From: Acidobacteriota bacterium
Lineage (GTDB): Bacteria > Acidobacteriota > Vicinamibacteria > Vicinamibacterales > CAVVIG01
Length of the DNA: 64,000 bases
NCBI GenBank assembly: GCA_003222395.1
Contig: QHWB01000044.1
Location: 186,001-250,000, forward strand
Direction of reading: 5' to 3'
Shown here: piece after piece, positions 48,434 through 57,118 of the stretch
Layout of the letters: every line of letters begins with the position of its first letter
How positions within the stretch are numbered: position 1 is the stretch's first letter
The notes under the pieces: generated by a model
Database searches by the model: none
What the model was told of the DNA's origin: nothing
What the model saw: the letters and a program-made list of their open reading frames with translations, nothing else
Made by a program: the position numbers and the translations under genes

Positions 48434-51133
48434 ATGGCCTCCAGACCGATCGTCTATCTCATCGACGGCAGCTCGCAGATGTACCGCGCGTTTCACGCGC
48501 CGGTCCGTACTGCGGAAGGCGGATTCCTCCGCAACGCGCAAGGACGTCCCACGAACGCCGTGTACATCTTCGTCACCATGCTGCGGAAGCTGCTGACCGA
48601 GCACAAGCCGGAGTACATCGCGGCGTCGTTCGATCTGCCGGGACGCACCTTCCGCGACGATCTCGTCACCGATTACAAGGCGAACCGCACGCCGATGCCC
48701 GACGAGCTCGCCGAGCAGATTCCGATGGTGCACGCGGCGTGCGAGGCGCTCGGCGTGCCGATCCTCACGTCCGAGCGCTACGAAGCCGACGACGTGATTG
48801 GAACGCTCGCCACGAAGGCGGCGGCGGCCGGCTTCGATGTCGTCATCGTCACGATGGACAAGGACTTTTTTCAGCTCGTGCACGGCGGCATCCGCGTGTT
48901 CAATCCGCGCGATGAAGGCACCTGGTACGACGCCGGCGGCGTGAAGGAAAAATTCGGCGTGACGCCGGAGCAGGTCGTCGACGTGATGGCGCTCATGGGC
49001 GACACGATCGACAACATCAAAGGGGTACCCGGCATCGGCGACAAAGGGGCGCGCGAGCTGATTGCGACCTACGGGACGCTCGAGAACCTCATCGCGCACG
49101 CGGGCGAGGTGAAGAACAAGCGATACCGCGAAGGGCTGCAGGCGCATGCCGGCGACGCGCGGCAGAGCCAGGAACTGGCGCGGATTCGGACGAACGTGCC
49201 CGTCGAGTTCGACCCCGAGGCCGTGCGATTCCGCGGCGGCTCGCGCGAGCAGTGCTTCCGGATTTTCAACGAGCTCGGGTTCCGCGCGTTCGTGGCCGAG
49301 TACGCGCCGACGGCCGATACGATTGCGAAGACCTACCGCGTCGTCAACACCGAGGCGGATCTCCGCGCGCTCGTCGAGCGGCTGAAAGAGGCCGGAGCGT
49401 TCGTGCTGCGCGTGCTCCCCGACCAGCCTTCGGCGATGCGCGCCGGCGTCGTCGGCCTCGCCTTCTCGACCGAGGCGCGCGTCGCGGATTACGTGCCGAC
49501 CGGACATCGGGCGCTCGGCTCGGTGGCATCGCTGCCGATCGAGACGGCGCTGACCGTGTTGCGTCCCGTGCTCGAGGACGCGTCGACCCCGAAGTCGGGA
49601 CACGATTTGAAGTTCGACGCGATCATGCTCGCGCGCCACGGCGTGACGCTGCAGGGCCTCGGAACCGACACGATGCTCACGAGCTACCTGGTCGACGCGA
49701 CGCGTTCTGAGCACAAGCTCGAAGACCTCGCGCTCGAGTACACGAGCTACAAGGCGCTGAAGGACGAAGACGTCTGCGGGCGCGGCGCCAAATCGGTGTC
49801 GCTCGCCGACTTGCCGGTCGAGGCGGCCGTGACATACGCCGGCGAGCGCGCCGATCTCGTCGTCCAGCTCGCGCCGATCTTCCGCGAGATGCTCGCCAGA
49901 GAGCAGCTGACGGATGTGTACGACACGCTCGAGAAGCCGCTCATCCCGGTGCTCGTCGCCGTCGAGCGGGCGGGCATCCGCATCGACGGTCCCTCGCTCG
50001 CGTCGCAGTCGCAGCGGCTGGAGCAGGATCTCGCGAAACGGACGAGGGAGATCTACGAGGCCGCCGGCGGCGAATTCAACATCAACTCGCCGAAGCAGCT
50101 CGCCGAAGTGCTGTTCGACAAGATGCAGCTGCCGGTGCTGAAGCGGACCGGCACGTCACGCGCGCCGTCGACGGCCGTGGAAGTGCTGGAGGAGCTCGCG
50201 CTCGCCCACGATTTGCCGCGGATGATTCTCGAATGGCGCGGCCTGATGAAGCTGAAAGGGACCTACATCGATGCGCTGCCGCAGCTCGTCAACCCCGAGA
50301 CCGGTCGCGTGCACACCTGCTTCAATCAAGCCGTCGCCGCCACGGGCCGCCTGAGCAGCAGCGATCCGAACCTGCAGAACATCCCGATCAAGACCGAGCT
50401 CGGACGCGAAATCCGGCGCGCGTTCATCGCCGAGCCGGGGCACGTGTTGATCTCCGCCGACTATTCGCAAATCGAATTCCGCGTGCTGGCGCACCTGTCC
50501 GAGGACCCGGTGCTGCTCGAGGCGTTCCGCGAGGGCGCCGACTTTCACGAGCAAACGGCTGTCAAGATCTTCGGCGCCGACAGCGGACGCGATCCGCACC
50601 AGCTGCGCAGCATCGCGAAGATGGTGAACTACGCGCTGTTGTACGGGAAGAGCGCCTACACGCTGTCGAAGGACATCGGCGTCACGCAGGAAGCGGCGCA
50701 GAAATTCATCGATGCCTACTTCGCCGGTTTCCCGCGCGTTCGCGCGTTCATCGATCGCACGCTCGAGGAGGGGCGTCGGACCGGCGTCGTGAAAACGATG
50801 TACGGACGCCGGCGGCTCGTGCCGGAGTTGAACAGCCGCAATTTCCAGGTGCGCTCGGCCTCCGAGCGCATCGCGGTCAACATGCCGATCCAGGGCTCGG
50901 CGGCCGACATCCTGAAGCGCGCGATGATCGACGTGCACGCGGCGCTGGCGGCGCACCCGCGCGCGCGGATGATCCTCACGGTCCACGACGAGCTGCTGTT
51001 CGAGGTTCCGCGGGAGGATGCAGACGAAATGGCCGACGTGGTGCGGACACACATGCAGGGCGCCGCGCCGCTCAAGGTGCCGCTCACGGTCGACGTCGGC
51101 ATCGGCGAAAACTGGAAAGAGGCCAAGTCGTGA
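48434..51133 (+). CDS. polA: DNA polymerase I
   Basis: 899 residues with 5' nuclease (1-290), a 3'-5' exonuclease-like domain (about 300-500) and polymerase (about 520-899). Polymerase motifs: ISADYSQIEFRVLAHLSED (A), RSIAKMVNYALLYGKSAYTL (B) and TVHDELLFEVP (C). In the proofreading domain the metal ligands are lost: where D-x-E is expected the sequence is R326-V-L328, and the Y-x3-D motif reads YAGER; only GHDLKFD is kept. Proofreading is therefore predicted absent. Tyr733 is at the position of E. coli Phe762. The stop codon opens repeat R-E. Confidence 0.96.
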   Translation: MASRPIVYLIDGSSQMYRAFHAPVRTAEGGFLRNAQGRPTNAVYIFVTMLRKLLTEHKPEYIAASFDLPGRTFRDDLVTDYKANRTPMPDELAEQIPMVHAACEALGVPILTSERYEADDVIGTLATKAAAAGFDVVIVTMDKDFFQLVHGGIRVFNPRDEGTWYDAGGVKEKFGVTPEQVVDVMALMGDTIDNIKGVPGIGDKGARELIATYGTLENLIAHAGEVKNKRYREGLQAHAGDARQSQELARIRTNVPVEFDPEAVRFRGGSREQCFRIFNELGFRAFVAEYAPTADTIAKTYRVVNTEADLRALVERLKEAGAFVLRVLPDQPSAMRAGVVGLAFSTEARVADYVPTGHRALGSVASLPIETALTVLRPVLEDASTPKSGHDLKFDAIMLARHGVTLQGLGTDTMLTSYLVDATRSEHKLEDLALEYTSYKALKDEDVCGRGAKSVSLADLPVEAAVTYAGERADLVVQLAPIFREMLAREQLTDVYDTLEKPLIPVLVAVERAGIRIDGPSLASQSQRLEQDLAKRTREIYEAAGGEFNINSPKQLAEVLFDKMQLPVLKRTGTSRAPSTAVEVLEELALAHDLPRMILEWRGLMKLKGTYIDALPQLVNPETGRVHTCFNQAVAATGRLSSSDPNLQNIPIKTELGREIRRAFIAEPGHVLISADYSQIEFRVLAHLSEDPVLLEAFREGADFHEQTAVKIFGADSGRDPHQLRSIAKMVNYALLYGKSAYTLSKDIGVTQEAAQKFIDAYFAGFPRVRAFIDRTLEEGRRTGVVKTMYGRRRLVPELNSRNFQVRSASERIAVNMPIQGSAADILKRAMIDVHAALAAHPRARMILTVHDELLFEVPREDADEMADVVRTHMQGAAPLKVPLTVDVGIGENWKEAKS

Positions 51134-51246
51134 ATCGGGAAGTGGTGAATCGGGAAATCGGGTAATTGGATAATCGGGTAATTGGATAATTGGGTAATTA
51201 GGTAATTGGATAATGTAATCGAGTAGTCTTTGGCCGGGTAATTGGC
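51131..51246. repeat. R-E: GGGTAATT/GGATAATT octamer array
   Basis: Starts on the polA stop (TGAATCGGGAAGTGGTGAAT), then GGGTAATTGGATAATCGGGT, AATTGGATAATTGGGTAATT and AGGTAATTGGATAAT, a period of eight. Two units with an inverted CC/GG context recur at 51233-51246 just ahead of the STAS gene. Very AT-rich for this genome. Confidence 0.92.
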
Positions 51247-51251
51247 CTGTG

Positions 51252-51587
51252 ATGAAGATTGGGCAGCGCACCGTCGGAGACGTGACGATTCTCGATCTCG
51301 ACGGCCGCCTGGTTGCGGAGGACGGGTTCGAGCTGCTGCGTCAGGCGCTCAATCGGCTCATTGGAGAAGGGCACACCGAGATCCTGCTGAACATGGACCG
51401 TGTGACATATCTGGACAGCGCCGGCATCGGCCTGATCGCGTGCAAGTACGTGACGCTCAACCGGCACAACGGACACCTGAAGTTGTGCAACCTTCACTTG
51501 CGCAGCTTCGAAGTGCTGAACGTCACCAAGTTGTTGACGGTGTTCGAGACGTTCGACTCCGAAGCCGACGCGGTCAAGAGTTTTTGA
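51252..51587 (+). CDS. STAS domain protein (anti-sigma-factor antagonist type)
   Basis: 111 residues from ATG 51252 (GTG 51249 also possible). One STAS domain: GDVTILDLDGRLVAEDGFEL, EILLNMDRVTYLDSAGIGLI with the phosphorylatable Ser of DSAG, and VLNVTKLLTVFETFDSEADA. Such proteins bind an anti-sigma kinase in the dephosphorylated form. No kinase or sigma gene is nearby. The upstream region is entirely repeat R-E. Confidence 0.92.
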   Translation: MKIGQRTVGDVTILDLDGRLVAEDGFELLRQALNRLIGEGHTEILLNMDRVTYLDSAGIGLIACKYVTLNRHNGHLKLCNLHLRSFEVLNVTKLLTVFETFDSEADAVKSF

Positions 51588-51593
51588 GGGTCC

Positions 51594-52391
51594 TCACCGT
51601 CTCCAGCGTTCCTTGAATCGTTCCCAGTCGGCCTGCAGCGTCTGCGGCGGCTGACCGACCGCTCTCGCGCGCTCGGGGACGATGCCGCGCAGCATCAGCC
51701 GATCGAGGTCTTCGCGCAGCGCCGTGGCGCGATCGCCGGCGAGCGGCGCGCGGACCCACCCGGCCTCCACGGCATCCCAGGCGGCCTGCAGATCGCCCTG
51801 CGCCCGCGCGGCCGACGCGAGCCAGTACAACGCCGCGCCGTTGCCGGGGCGAACGGCGATCTCCTCTTCCATTCGTGTGCGGATGCGGTGGTAGACGTTC
51901 TGGCGATCGATGTCCGGACGCGGACGCGCGTCGCGGTCGAGCGCATCGGCCCACCAGTCGACGACGCGCTCGCGGCCGCCGGCGGCCTGAAGATCGCCGC
52001 TGTTGAGGATGGAATCGAAGATGTTCGCGGCGGCGCCGTACGCGCCGTCCAGATACAGCGTCTCGCCGAGCCCGATGATGTACTCGGCGCGCTCGCGCGG
52101 CGCGAGCCGCTGCGGATCGAGACGCGCCAGTCGATCGCGCGCGTTGGTCAGATCGTCGGACGCGACGCTCAGCCGAAACCGTTCGAGGTACGCGCGCGCC
52201 GCGACGAGATCCGCCGCGTCGGCGCGTTGCGGTATCAGCCGCGCCTGCTCTGCTGCGTTGATCGCCGCTTCGTACTGCCGCTGGTTGTACAGCTGACGGG
52301 CTTTCGCGAGCGGATCGTCCGCGGCGCGCGCGAGTGAGGCCGGCACGCCGGCGATCGCGACACACGCGAGGACGCGGGCGAGACGCGTCAT
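51594..52391 (-). CDS. Exported TPR-like helical repeat protein
   Basis: 265 residues from ATG 52391, giving a signal peptide (MTRLARVLACVAIAGVPASL, cleavage ARA-AD). The mature part is a chain of helix pairs similar to TPR: PLAKARQLYNQRQYEAAINA, DLVAARAYLERFRLSVAS, GLGETLYLDGAYGAAANIFD, NGAALYWLASAARAQGDLQA. Likely a periplasmic scaffold. Divergent from pcnB (30 bp apart) and convergent with the STAS gene (6 bp). Confidence 0.78.
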   Translation of the reverse strand: MTRLARVLACVAIAGVPASLARAADDPLAKARQLYNQRQYEAAINAAEQARLIPQRADAADLVAARAYLERFRLSVASDDLTNARDRLARLDPQRLAPRERAEYIIGLGETLYLDGAYGAAANIFDSILNSGDLQAAGGRERVVDWWADALDRDARPRPDIDRQNVYHRIRTRMEEEIAVRPGNGAALYWLASAARAQGDLQAAWDAVEAGWVRAPLAGDRATALREDLDRLMLRGIVPERARAVGQPPQTLQADWERFKERWRR

Positions 52392-52421
52392 GGCGCGATG
52401 GTAGCGTACAATGCCGGGCTG

Positions 52422-53717
52422 ATGGCCGGACCGCGGATTGTTCCGCGCGAGCAGCATCCGATATCACGCCGCGACATCGATTCTGATGCGCTCAAAGTCC
52501 TGTATCGGCTTCGCCAGTTCAACCACGCTGCGTATCTGGTCGGCGGCAGCGTCCGCGATCTGCTGCTGAGCCGCCGGCCGAAAGATTTCGACGTCGGCAC
52601 GTCGGCGCATCCGTATCAGGTCAAAAAGCTCTTCCGCAACTGCTGGATCATCGGCCGCCGTTTCCGACTGGCACACGTCAAGTTCGGCCAGAAGATCATC
52701 GAGGTCGCCACGTTCCGTCGTCAGGTCGCGGCGGGCGAAGAAGTGGTCCAGGACGGTGTCCCCGCGCCGGTCCATCACGCGCCGGCGGAGCGGGGCGCAG
52801 GGGCCCCCGGAGTAAACAACGAACATCTGATTCATCGCGACAATACCTTCGGCACGCCCGAAGAGGACGCCTTCCGCCGCGACTTCACCATCAACGCGCT
52901 GTTCTACGACATCGCGACGTTTTCGATCATCGACTACGTCTCGGGCCTCGACGACCTGCGCGATCGAGTCGTCCGTTCGATTGGCGAGCCGGATCTCCGG
53001 CTGCGCGAGGATCCGGTGCGCATGCTGCGCGCGATCGCGCTCGCGGCGCGGCTCGATTTCACGATCGAGCCGGGGCTGCTGCAAGCCATCCGCACGCACC
53101 GGCAGGAGATCGCGAAGAGCTCGCCAGCGCGGATGCTCGAGGAGTATTACAAGATTCTGCGCGCGGGGTCGTCGGAGCGCGCGTTCAGGGGGCTCGGCGA
53201 CGTCGGGCTGCTCGAGCCGACGGCGCCCGAGCTGCATCGCAGCGCCGGCGACGTACTGTGGCGCTCGCTCGCCGAGCTCGACGCCTACCGGCGTCGATTC
53301 GAGGCGACGCCCGACACGCTGACCAACCCGATTCTGCTCGGTACGCTGCTCGTGCCGCTGGGATTGACGTTCAACCGCAACGAGGCGCCGCCACGGCTCG
53401 GCGCACTGCCGCTCGCGCGGCGCGATGTGGAGCGCCTGCGCCAGATCCTCGGGCTCCAGCGCCGCCTGCGCGACGTCGCCGCCGCGCCGCGCGCGCAGCG
53501 TGCAGTTGCGCACCGCGGCATCTTCCGCGACGCGCTGGCCTGGCTCGAGATTCACGGCAACGCGCCCGATCTCGTCGTCCATTGGAAGAAGTTGGTCGAG
53601 AGCGGAGCGCCGGCCGCAGCGCCGGGACAGGGTGTCGAGGGAGAGCCGCCTCCGTTCAGGAGGCGAAGGCGCAGAAGACGCCGCCGCGGACCGCTACATC
53701 ACAAGGGGGCCGGGTAG
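52422..53717 (+). CDS. pcnB: Poly(A) polymerase / tRNA nucleotidyltransferase family protein
   Basis: 431 residues from ATG 52422 (52398 would add 8). Class II nucleotidyltransferase core: YLVGGSVRDLLLSRRPKDFD with the DxD-type carboxylates, LAHVKFGQKIIEVATFRR, FTINALFYDIATFSIIDYVS and RLREDPVRMLRAIALAARLD. The N-terminus ISRRDIDSDALKVLYRLRQF and a final arginine tract (RRRRRRRRR) are features of bacterial PcnB. It adds A tails to RNA 3' ends; a CCA-adding role cannot be excluded. Confidence 0.92.
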   Translation: MAGPRIVPREQHPISRRDIDSDALKVLYRLRQFNHAAYLVGGSVRDLLLSRRPKDFDVGTSAHPYQVKKLFRNCWIIGRRFRLAHVKFGQKIIEVATFRRQVAAGEEVVQDGVPAPVHHAPAERGAGAPGVNNEHLIHRDNTFGTPEEDAFRRDFTINALFYDIATFSIIDYVSGLDDLRDRVVRSIGEPDLRLREDPVRMLRAIALAARLDFTIEPGLLQAIRTHRQEIAKSSPARMLEEYYKILRAGSSERAFRGLGDVGLLEPTAPELHRSAGDVLWRSLAELDAYRRRFEATPDTLTNPILLGTLLVPLGLTFNRNEAPPRLGALPLARRDVERLRQILGLQRRLRDVAAAPRAQRAVAHRGIFRDALAWLEIHGNAPDLVVHWKKLVESGAPAAAPGQGVEGEPPPFRRRRRRRRRRGPLHHKGAG

Positions 53718-53725
53718 GCCTGCGC

Positions 53726-54460
53726 CTACGCCGCGACTTCTTCGATCGTCTTGTACGGTTTTGCGAGCTTGAGCGCGATCAGCAGCTTGATGATCGGCCA
53801 CGCGGGATCGATCTCGCTCGGCCGGAAGCTGAACTTCGGGCTGCGCGGGTAGCCGTGATGATTGTTGTGCAGCCCTTCGCCGCCGGTCAGCAGCGCCAGG
53901 AACCGAAGGTTGGTCGCCGTGTTGTCGAAGTTCCTGTAGCCGACGTGATGGCAGAGGCCATTGATCGAGGATGACAGCACGAACACGTACATGACGGCGT
54001 GAATGCCCGCGGCCAGCAGGCCCCACCCCAAACCGATCACCATGCAGAGCGCCGTCGTCCCGACGGCGAGCCCGAGCAAGCCGTGGCGGAACACGTGCCT
54101 GTCCCACCAGCCGTGCTTCACATCGCGGGCATAGCGCTCGACGACATCGGTGTTCTTCACTTCCTGCATGTAGTAGTAGACATTGCCGAGCTGAACCTTC
54201 CAGAAGCCTTTCAGCATCGGGCTGTGCGGGTCGCCTTCCTCGTCGGTGAACGCATGATGCTTCCGGTGAACGGCCACCCATTCCTTCGTCTCGATGCCGG
54301 TGGTCAGCCACAGCGCGAACTTGAAGAGCCATTCGAGGGCTGGCGTCATGACCAGCGCTTTGTGCGTCGCTGTCCGATGAAGGTAGATCGTCGTGCTGAA
54401 TACCGCGATCTGAATGAGGACAACAGCGACGACAAGGCTGATTACGAGCGAAGCAAGCAC
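53726..54460 (-). CDS. Acyl-CoA / fatty acid desaturase (delta-9 type)
   Basis: 244 residues, four membrane helices. The three histidine boxes of membrane di-iron desaturases are present: HRTATH (about 28-33), HRKHH (65-69) and HNNHHGYPRSPKF (about 198), with GLCHHVGY as an additional His pair. The N-terminus is short, so no cytochrome b5 or ferredoxin domain is fused. Makes monounsaturated acyl chains for membrane fluidity. The 137 bp upstream presumably hold its promoter. Confidence 0.93.
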   Translation of the reverse strand: MLASLVISLVVAVVLIQIAVFSTTIYLHRTATHKALVMTPALEWLFKFALWLTTGIETKEWVAVHRKHHAFTDEEGDPHSPMLKGFWKVQLGNVYYYMQEVKNTDVVERYARDVKHGWWDRHVFRHGLLGLAVGTTALCMVIGLGWGLLAAGIHAVMYVFVLSSSINGLCHHVGYRNFDNTATNLRFLALLTGGEGLHNNHHGYPRSPKFSFRPSEIDPAWPIIKLLIALKLAKPYKTIEEVAA

Positions 54461-54597
54461 TAAGCTACCCTCCGAGAATTACCTGAACTGCTGAACCCGC
54501 TATACCGGGGGGTCTAATCGAGTGAAAACATAAGATCGTAACACGGAAAACGTAAACCGGCCACCCAAACAGCCAGGACGTGTATCGTTTCGCATCG

Positions 54598-55698
54598 TTA
54601 CCCGTGCGTGCGCTCGAATTCACGCATGAAGCCGACGAGCGCATCGACGCCGTCTTCCGGAAACGCATTGTAGATCGACGCGCGCATCCCGCCGACGGAG
54701 CGATGGCCCTTGAGGCCATCGAGACCGGCCGACTCCGATTGCTTCACGAACTGGTTCTCGAGCTCTTCGTTTGGGAGGCGAAAAGTAACGTTCATCAGCG
54801 AACGGCTGTCCGTCCGCGCGGTGCCGCGATAGAAGCCGGTCCGATCGATTTCGGCGTACAGCTTCGCGGCCTTGCGCTCGTTCGCCCTGGCAATCGCGGG
54901 CAGTCCGCCGAGGCCGAGCAGCCATTTCATCACCAGCCCGAGCGTGTAGACGGCGAATGCCGGCGGCGTGTTGTAGAGCGACTTGTTCTCGGCGTGAACC
55001 GCGTAGTTGAGCATCGTCGGCAGCGACGACTTTCTTTCGAGGGATCGCTGAAGCAGATCGTCGCGAACGATCACGATCGTGACGCCGGCGGGTCCCATGT
55101 TCTTCTGAGCGCCGGCGTAGATCAGAGCGTGCCGCGCGACGTCGATCGGCTTGCTGAACATGTCGGAGGACGTGTCGCTGACGAGCGGAACGTCACCGAC
55201 ATCAGGCAGATCCTTGTGCTCGGTGCCTTCGATGGTGTTGTTCGACGTCATGTGCACGTACGCCGCACCCGGTGTGAGCTTCAGCTCCGTCTGCGACGGC
55301 ACGCGCGAGTAATTGTCGGACCTGGTGCTCGCGGCGATGTTGACGTTGCCGATTTTCTTCGCTTCCTTGATCGCCTTCTCGCCCCACGATCCCGCATCGA
55401 TGTAGTCGGCGGTCGCGGCGGGCGCGAGCAGGTTCATCGGCACCATCGAGAACTGCAGGCTCGCGCCGCCCTGAAGGAACAGCACCTTGTAGCGCGGCGG
55501 AATGTTCGCGAGCGCGCGAATGTCGGCCTCGGCCTGCGCGAGGATCGATTCGAACGTCTTCGATCGGTGGCTGATCTCGAGGATCGAGATGCCCGCGCCC
55601 GGCAGCGCGAGCAGATCGCGCTGGACTTCCTGGAGAACCGGGAGCGGCAGCACCGCGGGCCCCGCCGAGAAGTTGTAGATGCGATGAACGGTGGCCAT
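54598..55698 (-). CDS. serC: Phosphoserine aminotransferase
   Basis: 366 residues, normal SerC length. YNFSAGPAVLPLPVLQEVQR at the start, LFLQGGASLQFSMVPMNLL, VSDTSSDMFSKPID with the cofactor Asp, and YAGAQKNMGPAGVTIVIVRD with the PLP lysine. Converts 3-phosphohydroxypyruvate to phosphoserine (and serves pyridoxine synthesis). ATG 55698 chosen at the conserved MATVHRIYNFSAGP. It follows serA on the same strand after 55 nt. Confidence 0.97.
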   Translation of the reverse strand: MATVHRIYNFSAGPAVLPLPVLQEVQRDLLALPGAGISILEISHRSKTFESILAQAEADIRALANIPPRYKVLFLQGGASLQFSMVPMNLLAPAATADYIDAGSWGEKAIKEAKKIGNVNIAASTRSDNYSRVPSQTELKLTPGAAYVHMTSNNTIEGTEHKDLPDVGDVPLVSDTSSDMFSKPIDVARHALIYAGAQKNMGPAGVTIVIVRDDLLQRSLERKSSLPTMLNYAVHAENKSLYNTPPAFAVYTLGLVMKWLLGLGGLPAIARANERKAAKLYAEIDRTGFYRGTARTDSRSLMNVTFRLPNEELENQFVKQSESAGLDGLKGHRSVGGMRASIYNAFPEDGVDALVGFMREFERTHG

Positions 55699-55753
55699 GT
55701 GGAATCTCGAGAGTTTTTCGTGTGTTTCGTAGTTTCGTCCTCGTCGTGGCGCC

Positions 55754-56968
55754 CTAAATCGCGACGAGATGCAGATCGAGGATATCTCCATTCCCTTGCT
55801 GAATCGTTTTCATGAGCGCGTCCGACGGCGCGCCGTCGAGATTGATGCGCGCGACCGCGGCCTGCGCTCCTTCGAAGATGACGTTCTCGGTTTCCTGCAC
55901 GTTGATGTCGCCGCTGCGCAGATGGTCGAACACGTGCGCGAGGACACCCGGCCGATCCCGATGACGGACGACGAGCATGTGCGTCGCCGGCGTCTTCTTC
56001 GCGAGGTTCACGACGTTCGGCACGTTGCCGGTGTCTTTGTAGGCGGAGACGATGCGCACCGTTTCCGCGGCAATCGCTTCCTGCGCCTGATCGGTCGACG
56101 CGCCGATGTGGTGCGTGCCGTAGACGCCGGGCAGCGACGCGATCGCATCCGTGAAGTCGCCCGCCGCGCCGGTCGGTTCGGCCGCGAACACGTCGAGCCC
56201 GACGCGAATGCCCTTCTCGCCGATCGCCCTGGCGAGCGCCGCGTAGTCGACGACTTCCGCCCTCGCCGTGTTGATGAAGTACGAAGAAGGTTTCAACCGA
56301 TCGATGACCGATGCGCTGACGAGACCGCGCGTGTCGGGGGTGAGCGCGAGATGGACGCTGAGGATGTCACTCAGCGCGGCCGTCTCTTCCGGCGTCTTCG
56401 CGAAGTGCATCGGAACGACTTGATCGCCGACGTCGGCCCTGCCGGTCGCAAATCGCCGGCTCCACACGACGATCGGCATGCCGAACGCATGCGCGCGCTT
56501 CGCCACTTCCTGGCCGATGTTCCCGTAGCCGAGCAGGCCGAGGGTTCGGCCGAACAAGCCTTTGGCTCTCGAATACTCCTTCTTGTTCCACTTTCCGGCG
56601 CGCAGCTCGATGACGTTGTCGGCGACGCGCCGATCGAGCGCGAGGATCAGCGCGAGCGTGAGCTCGGCGACGGCAATCGCATTCTTGCCCGGGCAGTTCG
56701 ACACGTAGATGCCGCGCCTGGACGCCGTCGCCACGTCGATCGTGTTGTAGCCGGCTCCGGCGCGGACGACGAGCGACAGCGCCCCCGCCTCGAGCATCGG
56801 CGCCGTCACCTGCGTGCTGCGGACGACGAGCACATCCGCCGCCGTCTCGCGGATCGCGCCGGTCAGCGCGTCGCCGCTCGCGTCGGGCTGATACACGACC
56901 TCGCATCCCGCGGCTTTCAGTCCGTCGAGCCCGCTCTTTTCGAATTTGTCGGCGACGAGGACTTTCAT
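55754..56968 (-). CDS. serA: D-3-phosphoglycerate dehydrogenase
   Basis: 404 residues: catalytic/NAD domains followed by a C-terminal ACT domain (TPATHMLVVRHRDRPGVLAH onwards), the 400-residue type of SerA. GLLGYGNIGQEVAKRAHAFG is the NAD loop; VNTARAEVVDY-like NTARAEVVDYAALARA and GTHHIGASTDQAQEAIA hold the catalytic Arg/His regions. First step of serine synthesis, in an operon DUF1015 - serA - serC. Confidence 0.97.
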   Translation of the reverse strand: MKVLVADKFEKSGLDGLKAAGCEVVYQPDASGDALTGAIRETAADVLVVRSTQVTAPMLEAGALSLVVRAGAGYNTIDVATASRRGIYVSNCPGKNAIAVAELTLALILALDRRVADNVIELRAGKWNKKEYSRAKGLFGRTLGLLGYGNIGQEVAKRAHAFGMPIVVWSRRFATGRADVGDQVVPMHFAKTPEETAALSDILSVHLALTPDTRGLVSASVIDRLKPSSYFINTARAEVVDYAALARAIGEKGIRVGLDVFAAEPTGAAGDFTDAIASLPGVYGTHHIGASTDQAQEAIAAETVRIVSAYKDTGNVPNVVNLAKKTPATHMLVVRHRDRPGVLAHVFDHLRSGDINVQETENVIFEGAQAAVARINLDGAPSDALMKTIQQGNGDILDLHLVAI

Positions 56969-56984
56969 TATTTACTTCGTGCGC

Positions 56985-57112
56985 GGGGCCCCACATCTGT
57001 CACTGCGCCCGGGGCCCCACCCCCGGGCGCTCCCGCTCGCGCGTTGCGCGCTCGCTCGGGCTCAAGGCTGCCACGCACCGGTCGCGGCTCGCCTGCTGAG
57101 GGCACATCTAGA
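56985..57112. repeat. R-H copy
   Basis: GTGCGCGGGGCCCCACATCT, GCCCGGGGCCCCACCCCCGG, CGCTCCCGCTCGCGCGTTGC and GCTCGGGCTCAAGGCTGCCA. Block order matches the copy at 13821-13935. Separates the DUF1015 gene from serA. Confidence 0.9.
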
Positions 57113-57118
57113 TCGCAT

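Noticed and set aside
54461-54597. tRNA or small RNA between serC and the desaturase
   Set aside because: No cloverleaf or conserved TψC arm could be found; only an ordinary intergenic stretch, probably the desaturase promoter.
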